A stretch of 64,000 bases of DNA from an uncultured Gammaproteobacteria bacterium (GTDB taxonomy: Bacteria; Pseudomonadota; Gammaproteobacteria; Steroidobacterales; Foliamicaceae), in assembly GCA_951828235.1 (NCBI GenBank), contig OX639965.1:2166212-2230211 (forward strand). Reading direction: 5' to 3'. The notes beneath the pieces were generated by a model. It was not told the DNA's origin and did no database searches. It was given only the letters and a program-made list of their open reading frames with translations. The position numbers were made by a program, and so were the translations under genes. Positions 53,918-63,500 of this stretch are shown piece after piece. Each line of letters opens with the position of its first letter. Position 1 is the first letter of the stretch.

Positions 53918-54041
53918 TGCGTTGCCGGACAATTGATCGGAATCTACCGGCAGTCTAGCGGTAAGTGCTGGTAGAAGTGGACCCCAAGATTCGGACAGGG
54001 TTGTAAGGTGGGATTTGCGCTGATGGGAGGGCCATACGACG

Positions 54042-54323
54042 ATGGCGAAGCGACGCAATTTTTCACCGGATTTCAAGGCCAGGGTAGCCTTGGCGGCGAT
54101 CCGCGGGGACGGCACGATTGCCGAGCTGGCGGCGCGCTACCAAGTGCATCCGAACGTGATTGGCAACTGGAAGCGCACGGCGCTTGAGGGACTGAAGACG
54201 ACGTTTGCTCGGGGCGTCAATCGAACGGACCGGGGCCACGAGGAGGAGATCACACGGCTTCAGGCGAAGATTGGCGAGCTGGTGGTGGAGCGGGATTTTT
54301 TAGCCAAGGCCTTCGATCGCTGA
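54042..54323 (+). CDS. IS3-family transposase OrfA (helix-turn-helix)
   Basis: This 93-residue protein begins AKRRNFSPDFKARVALAAIR and includes a helix-turn-helix (TIAELAARYQVHPNVIGNWK) and a C-terminal leucine-zipper-like coil (EEITRLQAKIGELVVERDF). It binds the element ends. Near its end a TTTTTTA heptamer at 54,296-54,302 stands in the X XXY YYZ register for -1 slippage into orfB. Confidence 0.92.
   Translation: MAKRRNFSPDFKARVALAAIRGDGTIAELAARYQVHPNVIGNWKRTALEGLKTTFARGVNRTDRGHEEEITRLQAKIGELVVERDFLAKAFDR
54296..54302 (+). promoter_or_regulatory. -1 ribosomal frameshift site (TTTTTTA) of the IS3 element
   Basis: The heptamer is in phase with orfA codons TTT-TTA, and a -1 slip continues directly into the open orfB frame. 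This is the usual way IS3 elements make OrfAB. Confidence 0.6.
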
Positions 54324-54325
54324 GC

Positions 54326-55174
54326 GTGGATTGGAGGCGAGGTTTAATCGATTCGCAAGACGACCGGCTCAGTGTGGTGCGCCAGTGCGCTTTGGTGGGC
54401 ATCGCCCGCTCGAGCTTTTACTACCGCCCGTCGGGCGAGCCGGCGGAGAACCTTCGGCTGATGCGGGTGATGGACGCGTTGTATTTGGACTGTCCATGGT
54501 ATGGCTCTCGGCAGATGACCCGTGCGCTGCGGCGCGGTGGCCACCGGGTGGGCCGCAAGCGGGTGCGGCGGTTGATGCGGGTGATGGGCTTGCGCTCGGT
54601 GGCGCCGCGGCCGAACACCTCGCGGAGGGCGCCGGGACATCGGGTGTATCCCTATCTGCTGCGCGATCTGGCCGTGCGCTGGCCCAACCAGGTGTGGTGT
54701 GCCGATCTGACGTATCTGCCGATGGCGCATGGATTTTTATACCTGGTGGCCATCATGGACTGGTATTCGCGCAAGGTGCTGTCGTGGGGGCTGTCCACAA
54801 CGCAGGACACGGTATTTTGCGTGCATGCGCTGGCCGAGGCCATCGAGTGTTACGGACCGCCGGAGGTGTTCAACACCGACCAGGGCAGCCAGTTCACTTC
54901 TACGGCATGGACCGGAGAGTTAAGCGCCCACGGCATCCGCATCTCCATGGACGGCAAGGGCCAGTGGAGCGACAACGTGTTCATCGAGCGTTTGTGGCGC
55001 TCGCTGAAGTATGAGTGCGTCTATCTGCAGGCGTTTGCCGATTTTCGTGAGGCCCGCGACGGGGTCGGGGCCTGGATGAGGTATTACAACCACGTACGCC
55101 CGCACTCCGCGTTCGGCGGGCGGACGCCGGCGGAGGCGCACGCTGGTGTCCAACGCCTGGACTGGGCGGCGTAA
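54326..55174 (+). CDS. IS3-family transposase OrfB (DDE catalytic part)
   Basis: This 282-residue part has the rve integrase core with the DDE triad: Asp in VWCADLTYLP, Asp in FNTDQGSQFTS and Glu in NVFIERLWRSLKYE, 35 residues after the second Asp. It lies in the -1 frame of orfA and is open back to the slippery site, so the active transposase should be an OrfAB fusion made by frameshifting; a GTG at 54,326 could give OrfB alone. Confidence 0.92.
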   Translation: MDWRRGLIDSQDDRLSVVRQCALVGIARSSFYYRPSGEPAENLRLMRVMDALYLDCPWYGSRQMTRALRRGGHRVGRKRVRRLMRVMGLRSVAPRPNTSRRAPGHRVYPYLLRDLAVRWPNQVWCADLTYLPMAHGFLYLVAIMDWYSRKVLSWGLSTTQDTVFCVHALAEAIECYGPPEVFNTDQGSQFTSTAWTGELSAHGIRISMDGKGQWSDNVFIERLWRSLKYECVYLQAFADFREARDGVGAWMRYYNHVRPHSAFGGRTPAEAHAGVQRLDWAA

Positions 55175-55486
55175 GCCGACGATGGCACGACCGACGGATC
55201 TCACACCGGGCGCCAAGCGTTCAACACGCCCGACGCTGTGGATTTTGTGGACGAGTCCTGCGGACCGGCTCGCGCCCTGCGGGACGTGGGGACAGCCCGT
55301 GGACAACACCCAGGTGTTGACCACCGCCTGCCCCCACTCGCGAGCCTCTCGCCCACAAATTCCACAGCGTCAACGACAAACTCTTTTAACAAAAGAGCAG
55401 ACGTATACTGATCAACCTGGCAGCATCTGATGAACAGCAGATTCCACCTTAAACTGGCTGCCAACCTGTCCAAAGATTGGGGTCCA
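55175..55486. other. non-coding right arm of the IS3 element with a large hairpin
   Basis: About 310 bases between the orfB stop and the right inverted repeat. GACGCTGTGGATTTTGTGG at 55,232-55,250 pairs with 55,353-55,371 (18 of 19), enclosing a further GGCTCGC / GCGAGCC pair. No gene is seen. The structure could block read-through transcription out of the element. Confidence 0.5.
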
Positions 55487-55544
55487 CCTGTGGTCAAACA
55501 GGGCGCTTGCTTCTTCTGCGGCACTTACAATCAGCCCAATTCTT

Positions 55545-56606
55545 ATGAGACAGCGCACTAAGGACCTGGAAACGGCGGTATTGGCAGTGGAGGCTCCGTT
55601 CGGCGGCCTGACGCTGGGCGAGGCCGGGAGCCGCGTTCGCGCAAGCACTGGAGGCCGCGCCGTCGAGTTGACCGTGGGTTTCCCCTGCGACGGGTTTGCG
55701 GATGCGTTGAGTGCGCGGGTTCGTGAAGCCACTTCCGCGGAAGAAGTGGTGGTTCGCACGGAGATTGCGGCGCACGCGGTTCCGTCGCAGGTGCAGAGGC
55801 TCGAGCAGGTCAGGAACATTATCGCGGTGGCGTCCGCCAAGGGCGGCGTCGGCAAGTCCACAGTTGCGGCCAACCTGGCCGTCGGGCTGGCGATGGACGG
55901 CGCCGCCACCGGAATACTGGATGCCGACATTTACGGTCCCAGCGTGCCGCGGATGCTGGGCCTGGAGGGCGAACGGCCGCGCAGCGCCGACGGCAAGAGC
56001 TTCGAGCCCTTGCGGGCGCACGGTCTGCAGGCGAGTTCCATCGGTTTCCTGGTCGATACGCGCAGCCCGGTGGCCTGGCGCGGGCCCATGGTGACGCAGG
56101 CGCTCATGCAGTTGCTGGGCCAGACCCGCTGGAAGGACCTCGATTACCTTGTCGTGGACATGCCGCCGGGCACCGGCGACATCCAGTTGACGCTTTCCCA
56201 GCGCGTCCCGCTGGCCGGCGCGGTCGTGGTGACCACGCCGCAGGAACTGTCGGTGGCCGACGCCCGCAAGGGCATCGCCATGTTCGGCAAGGTCAACGTG
56301 CCGGTGCTGGGCGTGGTGGAGAACATGAGCGCCTATGTTTGTCCGCATTGCGGCCATACCGAAGCGCTGTTCGGCGAAGGCGGGGGCGAGAGGCTTGCCG
56401 GTGAATTCGACCTGCCGCTGCTGGCGCAACTACCGTTGTCGGCGGAGGTCCGGGCGGCAACCGACGACGGGCGATTGGTGGCGCCGTCGGAACCGGATAC
56501 AGGCGGCGACTACCGGGCGCTTTCCAGGGCCGCGGCCGCGCGCCTGGCGGGCATGGTCCGGGGTGCGGCGACGGTATTCCCTAAAATAGTAGTAGAGTCC
56601 GACTGA
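55545..56606 (+). CDS. mrp: Mrp/ApbC iron-sulfur cluster carrier ATPase
   Basis: This 353-residue protein has a short N-terminal MIP18-like domain and a P-loop ATPase domain. The deviant Walker A is SAKGGVGKST (about 97-106). Asp-rich DADIYGPSVPRMLG and VVDMPPGTGD follow. The cluster-binding pair is Cys266 and Cys269 in CPHCGH. It assembles and transfers Fe-S clusters. The ATG lies 58 bases after the IS3 right end with no clear ribosome site, so expression may now depend on the IS. It heads the mrp-scpA-scpB-rluB run. Confidence 0.93.
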   Translation: MRQRTKDLETAVLAVEAPFGGLTLGEAGSRVRASTGGRAVELTVGFPCDGFADALSARVREATSAEEVVVRTEIAAHAVPSQVQRLEQVRNIIAVASAKGGVGKSTVAANLAVGLAMDGAATGILDADIYGPSVPRMLGLEGERPRSADGKSFEPLRAHGLQASSIGFLVDTRSPVAWRGPMVTQALMQLLGQTRWKDLDYLVVDMPPGTGDIQLTLSQRVPLAGAVVVTTPQELSVADARKGIAMFGKVNVPVLGVVENMSAYVCPHCGHTEALFGEGGGERLAGEFDLPLLAQLPLSAEVRAATDDGRLVAPSEPDTGGDYRALSRAAAARLAGMVRGAATVFPKIVVESD

Positions 56607-56612
56607 TCGCCA

Positions 56613-57443
56613 ATGACCGACAAGCACCAACTGTTTGAGGAGCCCGCGGCGGCGGCAAGGCTGGCGGTCGTTTCAGGCGAGCCGTATGTGGAGGCGCCCG
56701 CCGACCTCTTCATCCCGCCGGAAGCGCTGCGCGTTTTCCTGCAGTCCTTCGAGGGGCCGCTGGACCTGCTGCTCTACCTGATCCGCCGCCACGACCTCGA
56801 CATCATGGACGTGCCGATCACCGACATCTGCGAGCAATACGCCCAGTACATCGAGCTGATGCAGGAGATGGAGCTGGAACTGGCCGGCGAATACCTCGTC
56901 ATGGCCGCAACCCTGGCGGAGATCAAGTCCCGCATGCTGGTGCCGCAACTGCCGCTGGAAGAAGAGGACGACGAAGACCCGCGCGCCAGGCTGTTCCTGC
57001 GCCTGCTGGAATACGAGCGCCTGAAGCAGCTGGCCGCCAGACTGGAAGAGCTGCCCCGCCAGGAGCGCGACGCCTTTCAGACAAAGGTGGACGCGCTTGA
57101 GGATCAGCGGCCGCGCGAACTTCCCCAGGCGACGCTGAACGAGCTGGCGCTGGCCTACGCGCGAGTGATCGAGCGGGTGCGCTTCACCGGCGGCTGGGCG
57201 GTGCAGACCGAACAGCTGTCCGTGCGCGAACGCATGTCGGACATTCTCAAGCAGGTCTCGGGCAGGGAGTTTGCGGACTTCACTGATTTGTTCGATCCGT
57301 CCGAGGGGCGCATGGGCGCGGCCGTTACCTTTTCGGCTCTCCTCGAACTGGTTCGGGACAACGGCGTGCAAGCCGTCCAGAACGAACCGTTCGCGCCGAT
57401 CTACGTCAGCGCTCCCGGGCAAGGCAGGGAAGCCTCCAAGTGA
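56613..57443 (+). CDS. scpA: segregation and condensation protein A
   Basis: This 276-residue kleisin links the SMC heads during chromosome condensation. After a variable N-terminus, the family block FEGPLDLLLYLIRRHDLDI appears near residue 48, then YLVMAATLAEIKSRMLVP. The C-terminal winged helix (VTFSALLELVRDNG) contacts the SMC head. It overlaps the scpB start as GTGA. Confidence 0.93.
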   Translation: MTDKHQLFEEPAAAARLAVVSGEPYVEAPADLFIPPEALRVFLQSFEGPLDLLLYLIRRHDLDIMDVPITDICEQYAQYIELMQEMELELAGEYLVMAATLAEIKSRMLVPQLPLEEEDDEDPRARLFLRLLEYERLKQLAARLEELPRQERDAFQTKVDALEDQRPRELPQATLNELALAYARVIERVRFTGGWAVQTEQLSVRERMSDILKQVSGREFADFTDLFDPSEGRMGAAVTFSALLELVRDNGVQAVQNEPFAPIYVSAPGQGREASK

Positions 57444-58093
57444 ACGCCCCGGATACGCGGAACCTGGTGGAGGCGGCGTTGCTGGGGGCGGGACGGCCCC
57501 TCAGCATGACGCAGCTGTTGAGCCTGTTCGATCCATTGGAAGACATAAGCGAAGACGATGTCCTGAAGGCCCTGGGCGACCTGGAGCAGGACTACGCAGC
57601 CCGGGAAATCGAAATCCGGGAAGTGGCCGGGGGCTGGCGGGTGCAGACCGGGATTTCGGCCGCGGAGCGGCTGGCAAAACTGGAACGGTTCCGCCCTCCG
57701 AGGTTTTCGCGTGCGCTGCTTGAGAGCCTGGCGGCGATCGCCTACCGGCAGCCCATCACCCGGGCCGAAATCGAGGAGCTGCGCGGCGTGCGCCTGAGCG
57801 GCCACATCATGCGCACGCTCATGGAGCGCGACTGGATCGAAGTGGTGGGTCACAAGGAGACGCCGGGCCGCCCGGCCCTGTACGGCACTACCAGGGAATT
57901 CATGGATTATTTTGGACTCAAACGCCTCGATGACTTGCCATCGGCCGGCGAATTTGCCTCGCCGGACGATGCTCCCGCCGCCGGCCCACCTGGTCGTGCA
58001 AGGGCCGACGCCGCGGAAGGCGCCGAAGAGCAGGGCACGGATCTCTTCGACGACGGGGGGGACCCCGGCGAAACACCTTCCGACCCCGATTGA
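57440..58093 (+). CDS. scpB: segregation and condensation protein B
   Basis: This 217-residue protein has two winged-helix domains: NLVEAALLGAGRPLSMTQLL at the start and LLESLAAIAYRQPITRAEIE, followed by GRPALYGTTREFMDYFGL. It dimerises and binds ScpA. The GTG at 57440 overlaps scpA and the 3' end overlaps rluB by four bases. The acidic tail (about 45 residues) is a lineage-specific extension. Confidence 0.93.
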   Translation: MNAPDTRNLVEAALLGAGRPLSMTQLLSLFDPLEDISEDDVLKALGDLEQDYAAREIEIREVAGGWRVQTGISAAERLAKLERFRPPRFSRALLESLAAIAYRQPITRAEIEELRGVRLSGHIMRTLMERDWIEVVGHKETPGRPALYGTTREFMDYFGLKRLDDLPSAGEFASPDDAPAAGPPGRARADAAEGAEEQGTDLFDDGGDPGETPSDPD

Positions 58094-58830
58094 TCCGGGT
58101 CCAGAAGTACCTGGCTTCGGCCGGGGTCGCCTCGCGCCGCGAAGTTGAGGCCTGGATCGCGGCGGGCCGGCTGAGTGTCAACGGACGGCGGGCGGAGCCG
58201 GGACTGAAGGTTGACGGCCGCGAGCAGTTTCGCCTGGACGGGCGGCCGTTGCAGCTGCAGCGAGGCGAATCCGGGGCAACGCGGGTAATCGCATACAACA
58301 AGCCTGACGGCGAGCTGGTGACGAGCGACCGCCGCGCGCGTCACCCTACGGTTTTTTCCGCGCTGCCGCGCTTGAAGGGGCAGCGCTGGGTGGCCGTCGG
58401 GCGCCTCGACCTGAATTCCAGCGGACTGTTGCTGCTGACCACCGACGGCGAACTGGCCCACCGGCTGATGCATCCGTCGTTCGGGGTGGAGCGGGAATAC
58501 CTCGTTCGGGTACTGGGGCGCCCCGGCCCTAAAGTCCTGAACCGCCTCACCGGGGGCGTAGTGCTAGAGGACGGCCCGGCGCGCTTCGATTCGCTGGTAG
58601 AACAGGGAGGCAGCGGGGTCAATCGCTGGTACCGCGTAACGCTGAGCGAGGGCCGCCACCGCGTGGTGCGCCGGCTCTGGCAGGCGCAAGGCCATGCGGT
58701 AAGCCGCCTGATCCGGACACGCTACGGTCCGGTGCGGCTGCCGCGCGACCTGCCCCGCGGCCAGTGGCGCGAAATCGACCCGAAGAAGCTTATAGGAACA
58801 AGGACGTCCCCGCCCTCCACGAAGGCGTAA
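58090..58830 (+). CDS. rluB: 23S rRNA pseudouridine synthase B
   Basis: This 246-residue enzyme has an N-terminal S4 domain (IRVQKYLASAGVASRREVEAW region) and the RsuA/RluB catalytic core with GRLDLNSSGLLLLTTDG, whose Asp is the nucleophile. It isomerises a uridine in 23S rRNA helix 89. The TTG start overlaps scpB. The last residues (GTRTSPPSTKA) and the stop codon come from a REP-like repeat, so the original C-terminus was probably altered. Confidence 0.92.
   Translation: MIRVQKYLASAGVASRREVEAWIAAGRLSVNGRRAEPGLKVDGREQFRLDGRPLQLQRGESGATRVIAYNKPDGELVTSDRRARHPTVFSALPRLKGQRWVAVGRLDLNSSGLLLLTTDGELAHRLMHPSFGVEREYLVRVLGRPGPKVLNRLTGGVVLEDGPARFDSLVEQGGSGVNRWYRVTLSEGRHRVVRRLWQAQGHAVSRLIRTRYGPVRLPRDLPRGQWREIDPKKLIGTRTSPPSTKA
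58796..58828. repeat. REP-like half-unit forming the rluB 3' end, copy 7
   Basis: GGAACAAGGACGTCCCCGCC then CTCCACGAAGGCG, matching the family half-unit. It overlaps the last codons and stop of rluB. Confidence 0.6.
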
Positions 58831-58912
58831 ACGCTCTAAATTACAGTTGTGCAGGCGGGACAAAGGTCTTGCTTACAGCGAGCCTCGCGGCGCAACCCAC
58901 TCCACCTCCTGT

Positions 58913-59125
58913 TCAACTGTGCCAGGCTTTCGCCATACTCTCCTTTTCAGCCATATCGATACCATCCATATTCGAAAGTACCCGAACTTCCTCGCGCCGA
59001 GCATTCCTGCGAACGATTTCCAGAAGGGCGCTAACGGTCGCCTCTTTGTCTGAAACCGTGCCGAGCAGGTTCTTTGACTGTTTGATGAGGTGCTCGTCAA
59101 TATCCCTGCTGGTCTTTCGTATCAT
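58913..59125 (-). CDS. VapB-like orphan antitoxin
   Basis: From the ATG at 59125 this is a 70-residue protein: a short MIRKTSRDIDEHLIKQSKNL start, then TVSDKEATVSALLEIVRRNA and RREEVRVLSNMDG. The pattern resembles type II VapB antitoxins (ribbon-helix-helix plus toxin-binding tail). A longer frame from 59194 (93 residues) is possible. No PIN-domain toxin follows; downstream sequence runs into the REP copy at the rluB end, so the toxin may have been lost. Confidence 0.55.
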   Translation of the reverse strand: MIRKTSRDIDEHLIKQSKNLLGTVSDKEATVSALLEIVRRNARREEVRVLSNMDGIDMAEKESMAKAWHS

Positions 59126-59232
59126 GTCGTTCTGCCGCCGCCATAGTGTGAGCATATCTTCTTTTCCGTTCGCCTTGGATTTTTTCGGATACACAGAGAT
59201 ATTATGCGCAGCACTCGATCAGAAAGGGACCT

Positions 59233-60576
59233 ATGAGCGAAAAGACGTTGATTCTTGCGATAGGCGATGTGCATCTCGGCACAGCGTGTTCGGGCATTCC
59301 CGATGGGATTTCCGACGCAGGAATCGACCTGCGGGAACTGACGCCTGCTGCCGCCTTGCGTTCCGCGGTCGATCTGGCGATCGAGAAGCAGGTTATAGCG
59401 GTCCTGTTTGCGGGTGATGTCGTTGAAAGCGCCAATGCCCGATTCGAGGCTCTGGCGCCGCTGGAGGAGAGCGTTCGGCGGTTGCTGGACGCCGGCATCG
59501 AGGTTATCGCCGTTGCCGGGAACCACGACGTGGAGGCGCTTCCCCGGCTTGCAAAGCTGATCGACGGTTTCAAGCTCCTGGGCGCGGAGGGTCGCTGGGA
59601 AGCGACCACGCTTTCAAAGGACGGATCGCCGGTTGCTCAGATCGTCGGCTGGTCTTTCGACGAAAAATACGTCCGCCAGAGTCCCGTCGCGCAGTTGCTC
59701 GCCGAGCCGCTGCCACCGCCGTCAGCGGCAGTGCCGAGGATCGGCCTTCTGCACTGCGACCTCGGAGCATCCGGCGGCGGATATGCGCCCGTCCGCCAGA
59801 CGGAGTTGGACGACACCGGCTACGACGCCTGGCTTCTGGGTCACATCCACAAACCGTCCCTCGATGGACAGCCGCGCGCGGCGCGCGCGCGGCCCTCCGG
59901 CTATCTTGGTTCGCTGGTCGCGCTGGATCCTTCTGAAACGGGACCGCGTGGACCGTGGCTGGTGGAGATGTCCGCAGACGGCAGTATCAAGCCGGAACAC
60001 GTTCCGCTGGCCCCTGTGCGGTGGGAATCCGCCGAGGTGTCGGTGGAAGGAATCGGCCATGTCGAGGATGTGTCCGACCGGTTACTGGACGCGGCGCAGA
60101 AACACGCACGGTCGCTGGGATCAAGCGGCTCGATGCCGAGCGCGCTTGGGCTCCGCGTCCGGCTTACCGGCTCCACCGATGCCTACGAGGAGGTCCGCCG
60201 GTGGATCGCAGGCGATGAATGGCGTTCCCGGTTTCGGATGGTGGATGGTACGGCCATCTTCTTCAACAGAATCCTGGACGCGATGGATCTGCATCTGGAT
60301 CTGGAAGAAATCGCATCCGGCGGTGATCCGGCCGCGCTTCTTGCGCAGCGCCTGCTGCTGCTGAAGGAGAACAACGAGCAATCCAGGGCCTTACTTGACC
60401 GTGCGCGGGAGCGTTTGGACGGAATCGCCCGTGAAGAAATCTTCAACCCGGTGAACGAACACCGCAACGCCACCCATCCCCTGCCGGAAGATGCATTGCG
60501 GGACGTTCTCCTGCGCTCCGGAAAGGCCGCGTTGAGCGCAATGATCGCCAGCCTGCCGTCACGCGAGCCGTCATGA
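59233..60576 (+). CDS. SbcD/YhaO-like DNA repair metallophosphoesterase
   Basis: This 447-residue nuclease subunit shows all calcineurin-type metal motifs: GDVH (12-15), AGDVVE, AGNHDVE, LLHCDLG and GHIHKP. The C-terminal 180 residues form a capping and partner-binding region rich in helices. SbcD/Mre11 relatives cut DNA ends and hairpins with an SbcC/Rad50-type ATPase. The stop overlaps the ATG of the following large ATPase gene by four bases, so the two should form one complex. Confidence 0.88.
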   Translation: MSEKTLILAIGDVHLGTACSGIPDGISDAGIDLRELTPAAALRSAVDLAIEKQVIAVLFAGDVVESANARFEALAPLEESVRRLLDAGIEVIAVAGNHDVEALPRLAKLIDGFKLLGAEGRWEATTLSKDGSPVAQIVGWSFDEKYVRQSPVAQLLAEPLPPPSAAVPRIGLLHCDLGASGGGYAPVRQTELDDTGYDAWLLGHIHKPSLDGQPRAARARPSGYLGSLVALDPSETGPRGPWLVEMSADGSIKPEHVPLAPVRWESAEVSVEGIGHVEDVSDRLLDAAQKHARSLGSSGSMPSALGLRVRLTGSTDAYEEVRRWIAGDEWRSRFRMVDGTAIFFNRILDAMDLHLDLEEIASGGDPAALLAQRLLLLKENNEQSRALLDRARERLDGIAREEIFNPVNEHRNATHPLPEDALRDVLLRSGKAALSAMIASLPSREPS

Positions 60577-63500
60577 TTCTCAAGCGGCTTACGATCAACC
60601 GCCTGCCCGGCGTCAGCAAGCCGTTTGAAATCAAGGCGGCCGGACCGGGAATCCACGTCATTTTCGGGCCGAACGGCATTGGCAAGTCGAGCATCGGCCG
60701 CGCGGTGGAAGGGTTATATTGGAGTGATCGCGGATCGTCGCACAAAACTTCCGTAAGCGGCGTATTCGAATGGGGAGGAGACACCTGGCGGGGAGAGCGC
60801 CAAGGACCCAACGGTCACTGGCGCCGCGGCGGTGAGGGCAACGCCTCTCCGAGTCTTCCCCCGTCACACAATTACCGCTGCTTCTTTCTGAACCTCCGCG
60901 ATCTGGTCGATCCATCGTTGGAGGGCACAGAGGACATCGCCTCGGAAATTCGTCGCCAGACGGCGGGCGGGTTCGACCTGCATGACATCGGATCGGGCTT
61001 GTTTTCGCCTGTAACACCGCACACAAAGCGCCAGGGACGCAGAAGCTTCAACGCTGCACGGGATAATGTTCAGAAAGAAGAAGGCAAACAACACGACCTC
61101 CAGCGCCGTGTCGATCGGCTCGATCACTTCAAAGACAAACTGGAGGAGGCAAAAGCGGCGGCCAGCCGTATCGCTCACGTCGAACGCGCAATCGGCCTTG
61201 CAGGCCGGCGTGGAGAGCTATCCGGGATTGAGGAACAACTTGCGGCGCTGCCCGGTGCGCTGGCGAGGCTGACAGGTCAGGAGCGCGAGAATGTCCGTAA
61301 ACATGAGGAAGGATTGACCCAGCTGGAGGAGCGCGCCCGCAAGCTCGAAAGAGAGTTGCAGGAGGCGCGCGAAGAACGGAAGAAGTCCGGGCTGGCCGAC
61401 CCACTGGAGAAGGCGGATCTCGCAACGTGGCGCGACAACGCGGACGAATTGGGAAGAATTGAGCAGACACTGGAGGCCGCAAGAACTGAGCGCGAGAAAG
61501 CCCGAAATAGGCTTGCCTCGTCATTGGCGGCGATCGGGGGCGAAGACGTCGATCACGCGCAACTGAGTTTGCCCGACCGCCGCAAGCTCTTCGAGTTTCT
61601 TCGCGCCAGCCATTCGCACAAGACACAGGTTCACGCAATCAGGGAGCAATTGGGTGTGCTCAAGAGCGCTGATCCGACCAGGAACGGCGAACATGATATA
61701 GAGAAGATCAGGAGCGCCGCCGCCGCCCTGCGTTCCTGGCTGCGCGTACCGCAAACCGAGTCTCCAGCTATCAGGCTTCGGCGACGCTGGCCCTGGCTCT
61801 TGTTGGCAATCGCGATATTCCTGGCGGGCGCCGCACTTGCCTACCTTGTGGATCCGCTACTGGCCCTCATTGCGGCCGTGGGGCCCGGTATCAGTCTGGC
61901 GGCATTATTTCCCGGCGGCGAAAGTGGTTTTAAGCGCAAGAGGCAGGAAGAGCAGGAGAGGTACAAGCAGTTGGGTCTTGAAGAGCCCGTCCAATGGTAT
62001 GCGTCCTCCGTGGAATCTGCCTTGCTCCGCCTGGAAAGTAAGATATCGGCCCTTGAGCGCGCTCGCGACCGCGATGTCGAGCGGAAGCGGCTGGAGCAGC
62101 AGCTCAAAGATTTGGCCGAGGGGGAGAGCGATCTGGAAATCCGCAGACAGGATCTGAAAGCCGCGCTCGGCCTGAAATCACTTCCCCCCGACGCAGAACT
62201 CGTCGATTTTGCGCGGGCGCTCGACGATCTCAGGCTGGCTCGCCGAGAGCACGAAGCCAGCACAGGCGAAGTGGAGCGTCAGGAAAGCCGCCACACCGGC
62301 CTCCTGGCGCAATTGGCCGATACTCTGGAGCGTTACGGCGAACCGCGGCCTGCCGGCGCCGCAGAGGCCAGAGCCCGCGTGAACAATCTCGTGGATCGAA
62401 ATTCGCGGCTGGAAACGGCGCTCTACGGCGAGCGCAATGCCAAGCCTCGACTTGATCAGAACGCCCACGACCGCGACTCAATCCGCGCTTTGATCGATGG
62501 CATCTACGCGACAGCGGGGCTCGACGCCGGCGATGCGGGGGGGCTCGCGTCGCTGCTGGAAAAATTGCCGCAGCACCGCAAACTGACACGCCGGAAAGAC
62601 AAGCTTGAGAGCCAGATCGAGTCCGACCGCGAAGAACTCGACAGAGTCGGCGAGTCCGAGCTATCCGAACAGGACAGCCAGTCGCTGGAACGACTCAAAT
62701 CCGAGCTGTCGAAAGCCGCATCGCAGGAAAGCCAATTGCACAAGGAAATCGCGGAAGTCAATGCCGAGGTTAAGCAGACCAGAGATGGCGCCGATATGCA
62801 GAACCTTATCGCTGTCCGCGAAGAAACCCGTGCCCGCCTGCGGGAGGTTCGGGACGCGGCGTTGTTCGCCAAGGCCGGGAAGTTTCTGATCGAAGAGGTC
62901 GAACAGGAATACGAACAGAGCCGGATGCCCCGCGTGTTCGAGCGGGCGCGGGATCATTTCTCCCGCTTCACTTTCCTCAACTACGAATTGCAGCTGGAGA
63001 AGGGAAAAGGAATTCCGCGATTATTCGCCGTTGAATCGCGTGGTGGACAAAGACGCGAGATCGATGAACTTTCTGACGGCACGCGGGCGCAGTTGTTGCT
63101 GGCGGCGCGCATCGCGTTCGCGGAAGAGGTGGAGCAGGGCAAGGTGCTTCCGTTGTTTCTTGACGAGGCGCTCGACCAGAGTGATCCACAGCGATTCGAG
63201 GCCATCGTGCGCAGTCTTGGGCGGATTGCGCATGAACAGGGACGCCAGATCTTCTATCTCACCAGCGATCCGCTTGACGTTGACCGCATTCGGCATGCGC
63301 TCAGCCGGGATGGCCGCGAACCTGCCGAGCCTATCGATCTTGGGCTGATCCGGACCGGCGCCGAAAGCGTCAGCGGCCCGGAGGCGCTTCGCGTGCCGCC
63401 TGCGCCGAAGGTGCCCGCGCCTGACGGATTGACTCCGGAAGCGTACGGCGCGTTGCTGCGTGTGCCGGCGTTTCGTCCGGCGCTGGGCTTTGCGGAGCAG

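Larger units (their letters stand above)
53977..55487 (+). mobile_element. IS3-family insertion sequence, about 1.5 kb
   Basis: Terminal inverted repeats begin GTGGACCCCAA at 53,977 and end at 55,487 with the complementary TTGGGGTCCAC; the match extends imperfectly over about 26 bases to GGACAGG. Inside are orfA and orfB with a slippery heptamer. No clear target-site duplication is visible at these ends. The element appears complete. Confidence 0.85.

Noticed and set aside
13520..58828. CRISPR array from repeated GC-rich units
   Set aside because: Copies are far apart, palindromic and variable, with no regular spacers or cas genes.
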